Shown here: positions 51,950 through 60,962 of the stretch, in pieces
Layout: each line of letters starts with the position of its first letter
How positions within the stretch are numbered: the stretch's first letter is position 1
NCBI GenBank assembly: GCA_937926975.1
Contig: CALBCJ010000040.1
Location: 34,745-98,744 of the forward strand
DNA: 64,000 nt
DNA from: an uncultured Propionibacteriaceae bacterium
GTDB taxonomy: Bacteria > Actinomycetota > Actinomycetes > Propionibacteriales > Propionibacteriaceae
Direction of reading: 5' to 3'
Program-made: the position numbers and the translations under genes
The notes under the pieces: model-generated
The model's database searches: none
What the model was told of the DNA's origin: nothing
What the model saw: only the letters and a program-made list of their open reading frames with translations

Positions 51950-53185
51950 ATGCGTCGTCCGATCGACTCCCCCTTCTGCCCCGGCTCGGACACCGTCCCC
52001 CAGGTCTGGGCCGGACGCACCGACCAGCTCACCGACTGGCGCGAGGTGCTGCGCCCCCGCCGCCTGGCCGGCCTCCCAGAGCGCGGCCGGACGGTCCTGG
52101 GCGAGCCGGGAACAGGAAAGTCCTCCCTGGTACGGCGGATCGCGGCCGAGGCGCAGGAGGCTGGCGACTGGGTCACGCCGCAGCTGAGGATCCCGTCAGG
52201 CAGCGACCCGTTCAAGCGGCTGGCGGCAGCGCTGCTCGACCTCGCCGACACGGCCGGACTCAGTGCCCGGCACGACCAGCGGGTCGGCGCGCTGCTGAGC
52301 CGGGTCGAGACCGTCCAGGCGGCAGGCGTCGGCCTGGGGCTGCGGGCAGCCGACGGGCCCGACCCGTACACGGCGGTGACCGATCTGCTGGTCGAGCTCG
52401 GCCGGGCCGCCCTGCGCCACAACGTCGCGGTGATGGTGCACCTCGACGAGGTGCAGAACATCCAGGATGCCGATGTCCGCTCCCAGCTGCTGATCACCCT
52501 CGGTGATGCCCTCACCCACGAGGAGCAGGTCATCGCACCCGGCGGCTACCCCGTGCAGCGCGCCCTGCCGGTCACCGTCTACCTGACGGGCCTGCCCGAG
52601 TTCACCGACCTGGCCAGCACCCGAACCGGCGCCACCTTCGCCCGCCGGTTCCAGACCACGATGCTCGACACCATGACCGACGACGACCTGCTGGTCGCCT
52701 TGCAGACCTTCGTCACTGACGGCTGGCCGGTCGCCTCCGACAGCGGGCACCTCACCCGGGTGGGGATGGAGCCCGCCGCCCAGCAGGCCATCGTCGACCT
52801 CGCCCGTGGCGAGCCGTTCCTTTTCCAGCTCGCCGGGGAGCAGGCCTGGTACGCGGGCACCGGTGACACGATCACCGCCGACGAGGTCCGTACCGGCTGG
52901 CAGCGGGTGGCGCCCCAGGCCGAGATGCACGTCCAGAAGCTGCTGGACCGGCTGCCCGCGCGCGAGCGTGACTTCCTCGACGCGATGGCTGCCCTGCCAC
53001 CGTCACAGCGCTCCCTGGGCCGGATCGCGAAACAGCTGGGGTACGAGAAGTCCACGGCCGCAGGCCCCACCGCTCAGCGTCTCGACCTGCTCCGCCGCCT
53101 GATCAGCCGCGGCAGCCGGTACGCGTTCCGCCACCGCGCCGTCGAGGCCCTGCTGACCAGCGACTGGCCAGCCCTCCCCGACTAG
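51950..53185 (+). CDS. ORC/STAND-like AAA+ ATPase with C-terminal winged helix
   Basis: 411 residues. VWAGRTDQLTDW is a typical AAA entry box, followed by Walker A GEPGTGKSS, Walker B VAVMVHLDEVQNI, and YLTGLPEFTDLA as sensor 1. The C-terminal part (FLDAMAALPPSQRSLGRIAKQLGYEKSTAAGPTAQRLDLLRRLI...YAFRHRAVEALL) is a winged helix. This resembles Cdc6/ORC1-like or archaeal-type ATPases that occur in bacterial mobile elements. It may bind the palindromes in its own promoter. Role unknown. Confidence 0.75.
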   Translation: MRRPIDSPFCPGSDTVPQVWAGRTDQLTDWREVLRPRRLAGLPERGRTVLGEPGTGKSSLVRRIAAEAQEAGDWVTPQLRIPSGSDPFKRLAAALLDLADTAGLSARHDQRVGALLSRVETVQAAGVGLGLRAADGPDPYTAVTDLLVELGRAALRHNVAVMVHLDEVQNIQDADVRSQLLITLGDALTHEEQVIAPGGYPVQRALPVTVYLTGLPEFTDLASTRTGATFARRFQTTMLDTMTDDDLLVALQTFVTDGWPVASDSGHLTRVGMEPAAQQAIVDLARGEPFLFQLAGEQAWYAGTGDTITADEVRTGWQRVAPQAEMHVQKLLDRLPARERDFLDAMAALPPSQRSLGRIAKQLGYEKSTAAGPTAQRLDLLRRLISRGSRYAFRHRAVEALLTSDWPALPD

Positions 53186-53293
53186 TCACTCCCCAGGGGC
53201 ACCCCCGGTCTTCTCAGGCTGTGGGGCCGAGGTGCATTCTCGGTGGCCTCAGGATCGTTACCCCCAGTGAAGCCCGACAGGCAGGAGAAGACG

Positions 53294-55405
53294 ATGCGGG
53301 TACGCGGAGCAGCGGTGCTGGCGGCCGCCGTGCTGTGGCTGGGAAGCGGCCAGGGAGCCTGGGCCGCCCCTGAGTCCCCTGGCCCCACCCCCTCTCCCAC
53401 CCCGTCAGCGAGCAGCCCGGGCGGCACCCCGCCGGCGAGCGCACCGAGCCAGGCCAGCCCGTCCCCCAGCGGCCCAGCCAGGTCAGCCACCCGGCCAGCA
53501 CCGGGCAGCCCGACCCGTACGAGGTCGAGTGCCTCACCGACCCGGACCAGCGCCGCCCCGGCCAGCGCCTCGCCGTCCGCTGCGGGCACGGCCACCGTGC
53601 CGGCCCCCGCCAGCCCGACCCCTGCGGGTGCTACCGCGGCTGCCACCGACCCGATTGACGACCGGTACGCGGCTCTCGGCGGAGCCACGGGCCCGCTCGG
53701 CGCGTACGTGTCGAGCACCACGGTGCCTGGGGGCCGCTACAAGCAGTACGCGGGCGGGCGGATCTACGCCTCCGACGCCGGCGCCTGGGAGGTCATGGCC
53801 CCGCTGTACGAGCACTACCTGGCCACCGGCGCCAGCACCGGCCCGCTGGGGTTCCCGGCCGCCGCGCCGACCCCGGCCGCCGGCGGCACGGCCCAGCGCT
53901 TCACCACCGGATGGGTTGTCGCCACCGGGCAGGGCACGTACCACGTCGCCGGCGCGATCGCCGTCCGGTACAGCACCTTGTCAGGACCGGACGGCAAGAT
54001 GGGTCCCCCGACCGGCCCGGAGCGGCCGGTCCCGGGCGGCGCTGCTCAGCCGTACGTCAACGGCTGGATCTCGTGGAGCGCCGCCACCGGCGCCTGGGAG
54101 ACGTTCGGCGGGATCGGGCAGCTCTTCCACGCGTACGGCGGGACCGGCTCGCACCTCGGCTTCCCGGTCAGCGGGGAGACCGCGGTCGCCGGCGGCAGCA
54201 TGCAGCGCTTTCAGAACGGCAGCATCTGGTGGTCACCGCAGACCGGGCCGGTCGACACCTGGGGCCAGATCGACACCGAGTTCCGCCAGGTCTCGTCGGT
54301 CAGCTCGCCGCTCGGGTTCCCGACCGGGCGGGAGCAGGCCTACCACGGCGGCGTCATCCAGAGCTTCCAGGGCGGCGAGGTCACCTGGTACCCCGGCGCC
54401 GGGGCGCACGCGATCTGGGGTGCCGTACGGAACCTGTGGCTCGGGTACGGCGGCGCCGGCGGGATCCTCGGGTTCCCGTTCAGCACCGAGGTCGGCGAGG
54501 GCGGCGGCTCGTACCAGCGGTTCGCGTCCGGCACGGTCTGGTGGACCCCGCAGCACGGGGCGGTGCTGACCTGGGCGGCGGTCGACGAGCGGTACCGAGC
54601 GGTCGGGGCGTTCCGGTCCCGGCTCGGCTGGCCGACCAGCTTCGAGTACCGCTACGCCTCGTCCGTGGTTCAGGACTTCGGCGGCGGGCACGTGGTGTGG
54701 ACCGGCGGCGCCGGCGCCTGGGAGGTGTCTGGGCCGCTGATGAGTGACTGGGGCGCGCACGGCTGGCTGGTGGGCTGGTACGGGTACCCGACCGGGCCTG
54801 AGCACCCGTACCACGGCGGGGTGAAGCAGGACTTCTCCGGCGGCTCGCTGCTGTCGGGGGTCGCGCCAGTGCTGGACCTGGAGGTCCGCCCGGTCACCGC
54901 CGCGGACCTGTGGGCGACCTGGCGGCCCGGCTGCCCGGTCGGTCCGGAGCTGCTGCGGCTGGTCCGGATGAACTACTGGAGCTTCGACGGCACCGTCCGC
55001 CGTGGCGAGATGGTCGTCCGCTACGACATCGTCGACAAGGTGGGACGGGCCTTCGACGCTGCCCTGCAGGCCCGGTTCCCGATCCGGCAGATGTGGCGCG
55101 AGGACTACTGGGGCGGCGACAACGTCCAGGTGATGGCAGCGGACAACACGTCGGCCTTCAACTGCCGCCAGGTGGTCGGCAACGCGTCCAAGCTGTCGCC
55201 CCACGCGTACGGGACCGCGATCGACATCAACACCTGGGAGAACCCGTACTACGCCGACCGCTGGTACCCGAGCCGCGAGTACGCCAACCGCACCGTACGG
55301 CGCCCCGGCATGCTGTTCGCCGACTCGGCCCTGGTGGTCGCGATGCGCCGCGAGGGGTTCCGCTGGGGGGCAGCCTTCATGGACTACCACCACTTCCAGC
55401 TGTGA
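53294..55405 (+). CDS. Secreted LGFP-repeat protein with M15 peptidase domain
   Basis: 703 residues. A signal peptide (VLAAAVLWLGSGQGAWA) is followed by a Pro/Ser/Thr linker of about 90 residues. Eight LGFP-type repeats of about 50 residues follow (TGPLGAY, TGPLGFP, TGPERPV, SHLGFP, SPLGFP, GILGFP, SRLGWP, YGYPTG); they bind arabinogalactan-peptidoglycan. The C-terminal M15 domain has FNCRQV, SPHAYGTAIDIN (His and Asp of the Zn site) and DYHHF. It is probably a wall-anchored D,D- or L,D-carboxy- or endopeptidase. ATG 53294 follows CAGGAG. Confidence 0.88.
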   Translation: MRVRGAAVLAAAVLWLGSGQGAWAAPESPGPTPSPTPSASSPGGTPPASAPSQASPSPSGPARSATRPAPGSPTRTRSSASPTRTSAAPASASPSAAGTATVPAPASPTPAGATAAATDPIDDRYAALGGATGPLGAYVSSTTVPGGRYKQYAGGRIYASDAGAWEVMAPLYEHYLATGASTGPLGFPAAAPTPAAGGTAQRFTTGWVVATGQGTYHVAGAIAVRYSTLSGPDGKMGPPTGPERPVPGGAAQPYVNGWISWSAATGAWETFGGIGQLFHAYGGTGSHLGFPVSGETAVAGGSMQRFQNGSIWWSPQTGPVDTWGQIDTEFRQVSSVSSPLGFPTGREQAYHGGVIQSFQGGEVTWYPGAGAHAIWGAVRNLWLGYGGAGGILGFPFSTEVGEGGGSYQRFASGTVWWTPQHGAVLTWAAVDERYRAVGAFRSRLGWPTSFEYRYASSVVQDFGGGHVVWTGGAGAWEVSGPLMSDWGAHGWLVGWYGYPTGPEHPYHGGVKQDFSGGSLLSGVAPVLDLEVRPVTAADLWATWRPGCPVGPELLRLVRMNYWSFDGTVRRGEMVVRYDIVDKVGRAFDAALQARFPIRQMWREDYWGGDNVQVMAADNTSAFNCRQVVGNASKLSPHAYGTAIDINTWENPYYADRWYPSREYANRTVRRPGMLFADSALVVAMRREGFRWGAAFMDYHHFQL

Positions 55406-55417
55406 GTCCCGAAAGGC

Positions 55418-55546
55418 ATGGTCGGCGTGCCACGGGATTTCCTCAAGCTCTTGGACTACCTGGGCGCAGACAAGTTGGCCGCGGCTGGGCTCGCACCGGC
55501 CGACATCGACAGGATCGCTCGAGGGCTAAGTTCGACCGTACTATGA
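55418..55546 (+). CDS. Possible 42-residue small protein
   Basis: MVGVPRDFLKLLDYLGADKLAAAGLAPADIDRIARGLSSTVL, given here only as its helical character: two amphipathic helices. GAAAGG precedes the ATG, and it starts 13 nt after the M15 gene. Its last 6 nt overlap the end of the minus-strand small gene. It could instead be the remnant of a longer gene. Confidence 0.35.
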   Translation: MVGVPRDFLKLLDYLGADKLAAAGLAPADIDRIARGLSSTVL

Positions 55547-55747
55547 CTGCCTCTCATCCAGGTAGTCGCTCACCGCCCGCGCGATGGCCATCTCACCAAG
55601 GTGCGGAACCCTCTTCGCGAGTGCCTCCTCAAGAGCGCACCTACCGAGGTGCTCACGGCCTTCGATCTCGTCCAGGCAGGCGCGAGCCGCGATGACCTTG
55701 TTCTCCCTTTCCTGGGCTACTTGCTTGATCACTGCTACGACGCTCAT
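55541..55747 (-). CDS. Small helical protein of unknown function
   Basis: 68 residues, wholly helical by composition (VIKQVAQERENKVIAARACLDEIE...VSDYLDERQS). The ATG at 55747 has a strong GGAAGGAAGG ribosome site. The frame is open upstream to 55903, but that part is Arg/Pro-rich and not coding-like. The base composition is unlike that of its neighbours. No family recognised. Confidence 0.5.
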   Translation of the reverse strand: MSVVAVIKQVAQERENKVIAARACLDEIEGREHLGRCALEEALAKRVPHLGEMAIARAVSDYLDERQS

Positions 55748-56034
55748 GCCTTCCTTCCTCTCTTTCAGAGACAGGCACCCTACGGGGACCCTCTGACGGC
55801 TCTCTAGACGAGCGGCTCGGACGGGCGTGCTCCGACCACGGGGAGTCCGGACCGGGCACTGAACCAGGCTAGTCCGATCGGAGCCCGGACGTGGGAGGCT
55901 CACGCAACTGGGCCGCGGACCTCAACCTGCCTTCGTCCACCCACCAGTTCTCAGACCTGAGCCGCCGCGGGGTGGTTCCCGGCGCCACAGCCCCATCCTG
56001 AGAAGATGAAGAAGGACGTGACAGGAGGATCTTT

Positions 56035-58080
56035 GTGACCAACCCGCTGCTAGCCGAGCAGACCCTGCCGTACGGCATCCAGGACTTCACCAGCATCAGT
56101 GACGCTGACTGGCGCCAGGCGATCGAGGAGGGGATGACCCAGCAGCGGGCCGCCCTGGACGCGCTGGCGACCTCGACTGAGCCGGCCACCGTGGCGAACG
56201 TGCTGGAGGCCTGGGAGCGCTCCGACGAGCTGCTGAGCCGGGCCAGTGCCGGGTTCTGGACGCTGAAGAGCTCCGACACCAACGACGAGCGGGACCAGAT
56301 CGAGACCGACCTCTCCCCGGCCCTGGCCGCTCACAGCACCGCGATCACCCTGGACCGGCGCCTGTACGACCGGCTCCAGGCGCTGCGGCAGCGCGCCGAC
56401 GCCGGCGAGGTGGAGCTCGACGCCGAGAGCGAGTGGCTGCTGTCGGAGCGGCTGCGCCAGATGCGCCGGCTCGGGATCGACCTGCCCGCTGACAAGCAGC
56501 AGCGGCTGCGGGAGCTGAACGAGCAGATCGCCACCCTGGAGGCCCGCTGGTCGGTGACCGTGGTGGCCGGGCGCAACGCTGCCGCGGTCCACGTACGCGA
56601 CGAGTCGCGCCTGGCCGGGCTGACCGAGGCCGACCTGGCCGCGGCCCGGGAGGCGGCCGAGCGCCGCGGAGTCGACGGCTGGGTGCTGGAACTGGTCAAC
56701 ACCACAGGCCAGCCGATGCTGGCCCGGCTGCAGGACCGGTCGCTGCGCGAGGAGCTGTTCCGGGCGTCCATCAGCCGTGGTGACGGCGGCGAGCACGACA
56801 CCCGCGGACTGGTGGTCGAGCTGGCGCGGCTGCGGGCCGAGCTGGCCGAGCTGCTCGGCTTCGAGCACTTCGCCGCCTTTGTCGCCGACGACGGCTGCGC
56901 CAAGACCACGGCCGCGGTGAACGAGATCCTGGCCCGGGTCGCGCCGGCAGCGGTCCGCAACGCCGAGCGGGAGGCGGCGCCGCTGCGGGCCCGGCTGCAG
57001 GCCGACCACCCCGGCGCCGAGCTGCAGCCGTGGGACTGGCAGTACTACGCCGAGCAGGAGCGGGCGGCCCGGTTCAGCCTCGACAGCGAGGCGCTGCGGG
57101 CGTACCTGCCGTTCGAGCGGGTCCTCGAAGACGGGGTCCTGGCCGCGGCGACCGGCCTGTACGGGATCACCTTCTCCCGCCGCGACGACATCCCGGGCTA
57201 CACCGACGAGTCCCGGGTGTACGAGGTGCACGACCACGACGGCCGCCCGATGGCGCTGGTGGTGCTCGACCCGTACGCGCGGCCCAGCAAGCAGGGCGGC
57301 GCCTGGATGACATCCATCGTCGACCAGAGCCGGCTGCTGGGCCGACTGCCGGTAGTGACGAACAACTGCAACCTGGTCCGCCCGGCCCCGGGCCAGCCGA
57401 CGCTGATGAGCTGGACCAGTGTGATCACGCTCTTTCACGAGTTCGGCCACGACCTGCACGGGCTGCTGTCGGACGTGCGCTACCCGTCGCAGTCGGGCAC
57501 CGCCGTACCGCGGGACTTCGTCGAGTTCCCCAGCCAGGTCAACGAGGCCTGGGCCTGGGACCGGCAGCTGCTGGCCCGGTACGCGCGGCACCACGAGACC
57601 GGCGAGCCGATGCCGTCGGAGTGGATCGACACCCTGCTTGAGGCGCGGCACTTCGACGAGGGGTACGCGGCGGTCGAGGCCTTCGCGGCGATGATCCTGG
57701 ACCAGGTCTGGCACCAGACCCCGGCCGCCCAGCTGCCGACCAGCGCCGAGGAGGTGGTCGACTTCGAGCGGCGGGCGCTGGAGGCCCACCAGGTGGCGTT
57801 CCCGCTCGTCCCGCCGCGGTACCGGACCACGTACTTCTCCCACATCTGGGGCGGCGGCTACTCCGCCGGCTACTACTCGTACCTGTGGGCGGAGGTGCTG
57901 GACGCCGACACGGTGGCCTGGTTCACCGAGAACGGCGGTCTGACAAGGAAGAACGGAGACTGGTTTCGGGATCAGCTGCTGAGCCGGGGCGGGTCGCAGG
58001 ATGCGATGGAGAGCTACCGGCAGTTCCGGGGCGGGGACCCCGACGTGATGCACCTGCTGGAGCGGAGGGGGCTGGTATGA
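56035..58080 (+). CDS. M3-family oligopeptidase
   Basis: 681 residues. The Zn site HEFGHDLHGLL lies near residues 470-480 with the third ligand in the downstream EFPSQVNEAWAW segment. YFSHIWGGGYSAGYYSYLWAEVLDAD is the conserved C-terminal substrate loop. It is a cytosolic dipeptidyl carboxypeptidase/oligopeptidase that clears small peptides. GTG start behind AGGAGG. Its stop overlaps the YceI gene start (ATGA). Confidence 0.94.
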   Translation: MTNPLLAEQTLPYGIQDFTSISDADWRQAIEEGMTQQRAALDALATSTEPATVANVLEAWERSDELLSRASAGFWTLKSSDTNDERDQIETDLSPALAAHSTAITLDRRLYDRLQALRQRADAGEVELDAESEWLLSERLRQMRRLGIDLPADKQQRLRELNEQIATLEARWSVTVVAGRNAAAVHVRDESRLAGLTEADLAAAREAAERRGVDGWVLELVNTTGQPMLARLQDRSLREELFRASISRGDGGEHDTRGLVVELARLRAELAELLGFEHFAAFVADDGCAKTTAAVNEILARVAPAAVRNAEREAAPLRARLQADHPGAELQPWDWQYYAEQERAARFSLDSEALRAYLPFERVLEDGVLAAATGLYGITFSRRDDIPGYTDESRVYEVHDHDGRPMALVVLDPYARPSKQGGAWMTSIVDQSRLLGRLPVVTNNCNLVRPAPGQPTLMSWTSVITLFHEFGHDLHGLLSDVRYPSQSGTAVPRDFVEFPSQVNEAWAWDRQLLARYARHHETGEPMPSEWIDTLLEARHFDEGYAAVEAFAAMILDQVWHQTPAAQLPTSAEEVVDFERRALEAHQVAFPLVPPRYRTTYFSHIWGGGYSAGYYSYLWAEVLDADTVAWFTENGGLTRKNGDWFRDQLLSRGGSQDAMESYRQFRGGDPDVMHLLERRGLV

Positions 58081-58628
58081 GCATCACCAACGGGACTCAC
58101 CGGATGGGTCCGAACCCAGGCTGGCTGCGGCTGGGGACCGGGACCGAGGGGGCGATGGCCTCGATGGGTCACAGCCTGACCCTGGAGTGTGACCAGTGGG
58201 AGGCGGTGATGACGATCGCCGACGACCTGGCCGACTGCCGCCTGGAGGTCACGGTCGACCTCACCCAGCTCACCGTGATCGAGGGCCACGGCGGGCCCAT
58301 TCCCCTCAATGACAAGGGGCGTCAGGACATTCTGCGGAACACGGCCCGGTCGCTGGAGAGCGCCCAGCACCCGACGCTGCGGTTTGTCGCCACCCGGTAC
58401 GAGGGTGGCTGGGCCGACGGGCGGGTCACCGGCCGGCTGAGCATCCACGGCCAGACCCACGAGGAGTCGTTCACCGTACGGCTGGTCGACGGGACGTACC
58501 GGCTGACGGGCTCGGTCCGGCAGACCACGTACGGGATCAGGCCGCACTCGGCGATGATGGGAGCCCTGCGGGTGGCCGACGAGGTCACCATCGCGGCCCA
58601 GGTCCCAGCGTCCGCCCTGGAGGCCTGA
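58077..58628 (+). CDS. YceI-like lipid-binding protein
   Basis: 183 residues. The lipocalin-like YceI fold shows in RLEVTVDLTQLTVIEG, DKGRQDILRNTARSLESAQHPTLRFVATRYEG and GRLSIHGQTHEESFTVRL. Unlike many YceI proteins it has no signal peptide, so it acts in the cytosol, where it may bind polyisoprenoids. It is translationally coupled to the M3 peptidase. Confidence 0.85.
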   Translation: MSITNGTHRMGPNPGWLRLGTGTEGAMASMGHSLTLECDQWEAVMTIADDLADCRLEVTVDLTQLTVIEGHGGPIPLNDKGRQDILRNTARSLESAQHPTLRFVATRYEGGWADGRVTGRLSIHGQTHEESFTVRLVDGTYRLTGSVRQTTYGIRPHSAMMGALRVADEVTIAAQVPASALEA

Positions 58629-58830
58629 CCCAGAACGTGCTCAGTGCCCAGGGGCTCTCCGCCCTGGTGGGGTCCCCACTCCGGGCCGGGCGTCGCCCTA
58701 CGGCACGCGTGGCCCCGAAGGACCTCACGACCCCGGTTACCGTGGCGCGAGCAGCAGCTGGGGACGTTGGGCTGGGTTGATCTGGCATCGTGTCTGCGGT
58801 ATCACGGTGCCGTGGCCCGGCTCCGGGCCA

Positions 58831-58872
58831 CAGCGGCTATGGGGAGTTCGTTCACGGCTGCCGTAGCCGCTG
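58831..58872 (+). promoter_or_regulatory. Hairpin in the leader of the NAD(P)-binding gene
   Basis: CAGCGGCTATGG (58831-58842) pairs with CCGTAGCCGCTG (58861-58872), 12 bp with one G-U, 40 nt before the ATG at 58913. It could be a terminator for the upstream operon or a regulatory structure in the leader. Confidence 0.45.
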
Positions 58873-58912
58873 CAGTCATCACAGCACGCCCTCAACGTGT
58901 CAGGAGATCCGC

Positions 58913-59605
58913 ATGTCCCGCATCGTCATCGTCGGCGGCCACGGCAAGGTCGCCCTGCTGCTGGCCCCCCTGCTCGTTGGGCGCGGCGACGAGGTCGTCT
59001 CCCTCATCCGCGACCCCGCCCAGAGCGCCGACATCCTGGCCACGGGTGCACAGCCGCTGGTCCTGAGCATCGAGGACGCGGGTGTTCCTGAGCTCACCGA
59101 GGCCTTCGCCGGGGCCGACGCCATCGTCTGGTCCGCCGGTGCCGGCGGCAAGGGCGGGCCGCAGCGCACCGACGCCGTCGACCGCCAGGCCGCGGTACGC
59201 ACCATGGAGGCCGCTGAGCGCGCCGGGGTGCGCCGCTACGTCATGGTCTCCTACATGGGCTCGCACGGGCAGGTCCCAGACGACCACCCGCTGCACGCCT
59301 ACGCCGTCGCCAAGCTCGCCGCCGACCGCCACCTGCAGACCACGGGCCTGAGCTGGACGATCCTGGGGCCGGGTGTCCTGACCCTGGAGGAGCCGAGCGG
59401 CCGGATCGAGGTAGCGCGTGCCGGCTCCGACGACGCCGTGGGCCGCGGCAAGCTCACCTCGCGCGCCAACGTCGCGGCAGTGATCGCCGCCGTCCTGGCG
59501 GACGACCGGACCGTCGGGCGGGTCATCCCCTTCAGTGACGGCCCGACGCCGATCGCCGAGGCGGTCGCGGACGTGCCGCTGGCGTTCGCAGACCTGGACA
59601 CCTGA
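58913..59605 (+). CDS. Atypical SDR, NAD(P)-binding protein (YwnB-like)
   Basis: 230 residues. The start IVIVGGHGKVALLLAPLL is the dinucleotide motif (GGHGKV instead of GxxGxxG). AIVWSAGAGGKGG and YAVAKLAADRHL follow the extended-SDR pattern without a clear catalytic Tyr-Lys pair. Family members act as oxidoreductases or redox sensors. CAGGAG precedes the ATG. Confidence 0.85.
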   Translation: MSRIVIVGGHGKVALLLAPLLVGRGDEVVSLIRDPAQSADILATGAQPLVLSIEDAGVPELTEAFAGADAIVWSAGAGGKGGPQRTDAVDRQAAVRTMEAAERAGVRRYVMVSYMGSHGQVPDDHPLHAYAVAKLAADRHLQTTGLSWTILGPGVLTLEEPSGRIEVARAGSDDAVGRGKLTSRANVAAVIAAVLADDRTVGRVIPFSDGPTPIAEAVADVPLAFADLDT

Positions 59606-59763
59606 GCGCTGGGCGCCTGAGCGCACGAGCGTGAGCGCGCCTAGGGCGTGAGCGCTCGGGTACGCCCGTGGGCTTGGACCACCACCGGTCAGCTCGGACC
59701 AGCCCCTGAACCGGTCCCCGAGCCGGGCACCGGCTCCACGGGCACCGGCTCCAGGCACCCGCC

Positions 59764-59846
59764 CTACGGCCGGGCGTCGGCTCCGAGCGCCGCCCTGCGC
59801 CCGGGCGTCGGCTTCGGGGCGCCAAGCTCTACGGCCGGGCGTCGGC
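59764..59846. repeat. Duplicated 3' end of the M23 peptidase gene
   Basis: CTACGGCCGGGCGTCGGC, which encodes the last codons of the M23 gene (59829-59846), is repeated exactly at 59764-59781. An imperfect copy lies at 59794-59811. The copies are outside the gene, so they look like replication slippage. Confidence 0.6.
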
Positions 59847-60854
59847 CTTGGTGCCGGGCTCGGACGGGTCGATCCGCGGCTCCTGCGGGACCGACGGTGC
59901 CGGCGGCTGGACTGCCGGCGGTGCCGGAGACTGGGGCGCGGCCACGACCGGCGGCGGGTTCTGCGGACGGTTCGGCGCGGCCTGGGCCGGCGGCGCAGCC
60001 TGGACCGGCGGCGCGACCTGGGCCGGCGGTACGGCCTGGCCGGTCGGCTGGGCTGCGACCGGAGCCGGGCGGGCCGGGCCCGGCGCGGCGGGCGCCGTAC
60101 TCGGTGCTGTGCTCGCCGACGGGCTGGGCGACGGCTTCGGCTTGGCCCGTACCAGCGGCTGGTACTCCTGCTGCGGTAGCGGGTGGTTCCCGAACGCGGT
60201 GACCGTGAGCGGGTCCACCGGCTCACCGAGCACGACAGTCTCGAAGTGCAGGTGGCATCCCTCGGAGAGCCCCGAGTCGCCGACCTGCCCGATCACCTGC
60301 CCCCGGAGCACCCGCTCCCCCTCGCGTACGCCGGCGGTGCTGAGGTGCGCGTACATGGTTGTCACGGGCGCTTCTTGGCCACCGACCTGGTGGCTGCCGT
60401 GGTCAACGCGGACCCGCAGCCCGAAGCCGTCGTTGTCGGCGACCAGCGTCACGGTCCCGTCCAGGCTGGCCCGGACCGGCGCGCCGCACGGGGCACCGAT
60501 GTCGAGGCCGGTGTGGAGCTTCATGACCTTCAGGATCGGGTGCATCCGCATCCCGAAGCCCGACGTGTACGGGCCTTCGGCCGGCAGCTGCCACTCGCTC
60601 TGGGGCTCGGCCGGCGGCGGGGTCACCGGAGCGCTCGGCGTCGGCGTCTGGCTGGCGGCCGGCACCGGCTGGGCCTCCACGATCGCGCCCCACTGGGGCC
60701 TCGGTGCGTCCTCGGCCAGCACCTGCTCGGCGACGTACCAGGCCCCGGTCACCACGCTCAGCCCGCAGACCCCGGCCACCGCGGGCACCACCCACCGCCG
60801 GTGGTCCCGAGCCCAGCTCTGGACCTGCTCCATGACGCGACCGACACCGTTCAT
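59829..60854 (-). CDS. M23 peptidase with Pro/Ala-rich C-terminal tail
   Basis: 341 residues. A membrane anchor occupies about 20-42 (WVVPAVAGVCGLSVVTGAWYV), followed by a Pro-rich linker. The M23 domain (about 90-220) has HTGLDIGAPCGAPVRA, MYAHLS and HLHFE, a complete LAS-type Zn site. The last 100 residues are Pro/Ala/Gln repeats. It is probably a membrane-anchored peptidoglycan endopeptidase. The ATG at 60854 follows GAGGGGGGCAG. Confidence 0.88.
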   Translation of the reverse strand: MNGVGRVMEQVQSWARDHRRWVVPAVAGVCGLSVVTGAWYVAEQVLAEDAPRPQWGAIVEAQPVPAASQTPTPSAPVTPPPAEPQSEWQLPAEGPYTSGFGMRMHPILKVMKLHTGLDIGAPCGAPVRASLDGTVTLVADNDGFGLRVRVDHGSHQVGGQEAPVTTMYAHLSTAGVREGERVLRGQVIGQVGDSGLSEGCHLHFETVVLGEPVDPLTVTAFGNHPLPQQEYQPLVRAKPKPSPSPSASTAPSTAPAAPGPARPAPVAAQPTGQAVPPAQVAPPVQAAPPAQAAPNRPQNPPPVVAAPQSPAPPAVQPPAPSVPQEPRIDPSEPGTKADARP

Positions 60855-60962
60855 CTGCCCCCCTCAGCCGGGTCTCAGGCTCACGGGTCAGGCCGGGGTG
60901 AGCCAAACCGGATGAGAGCCGGCACATCCTGGTCGAGCCTCACGCTCGCGCATCACCGCTTG

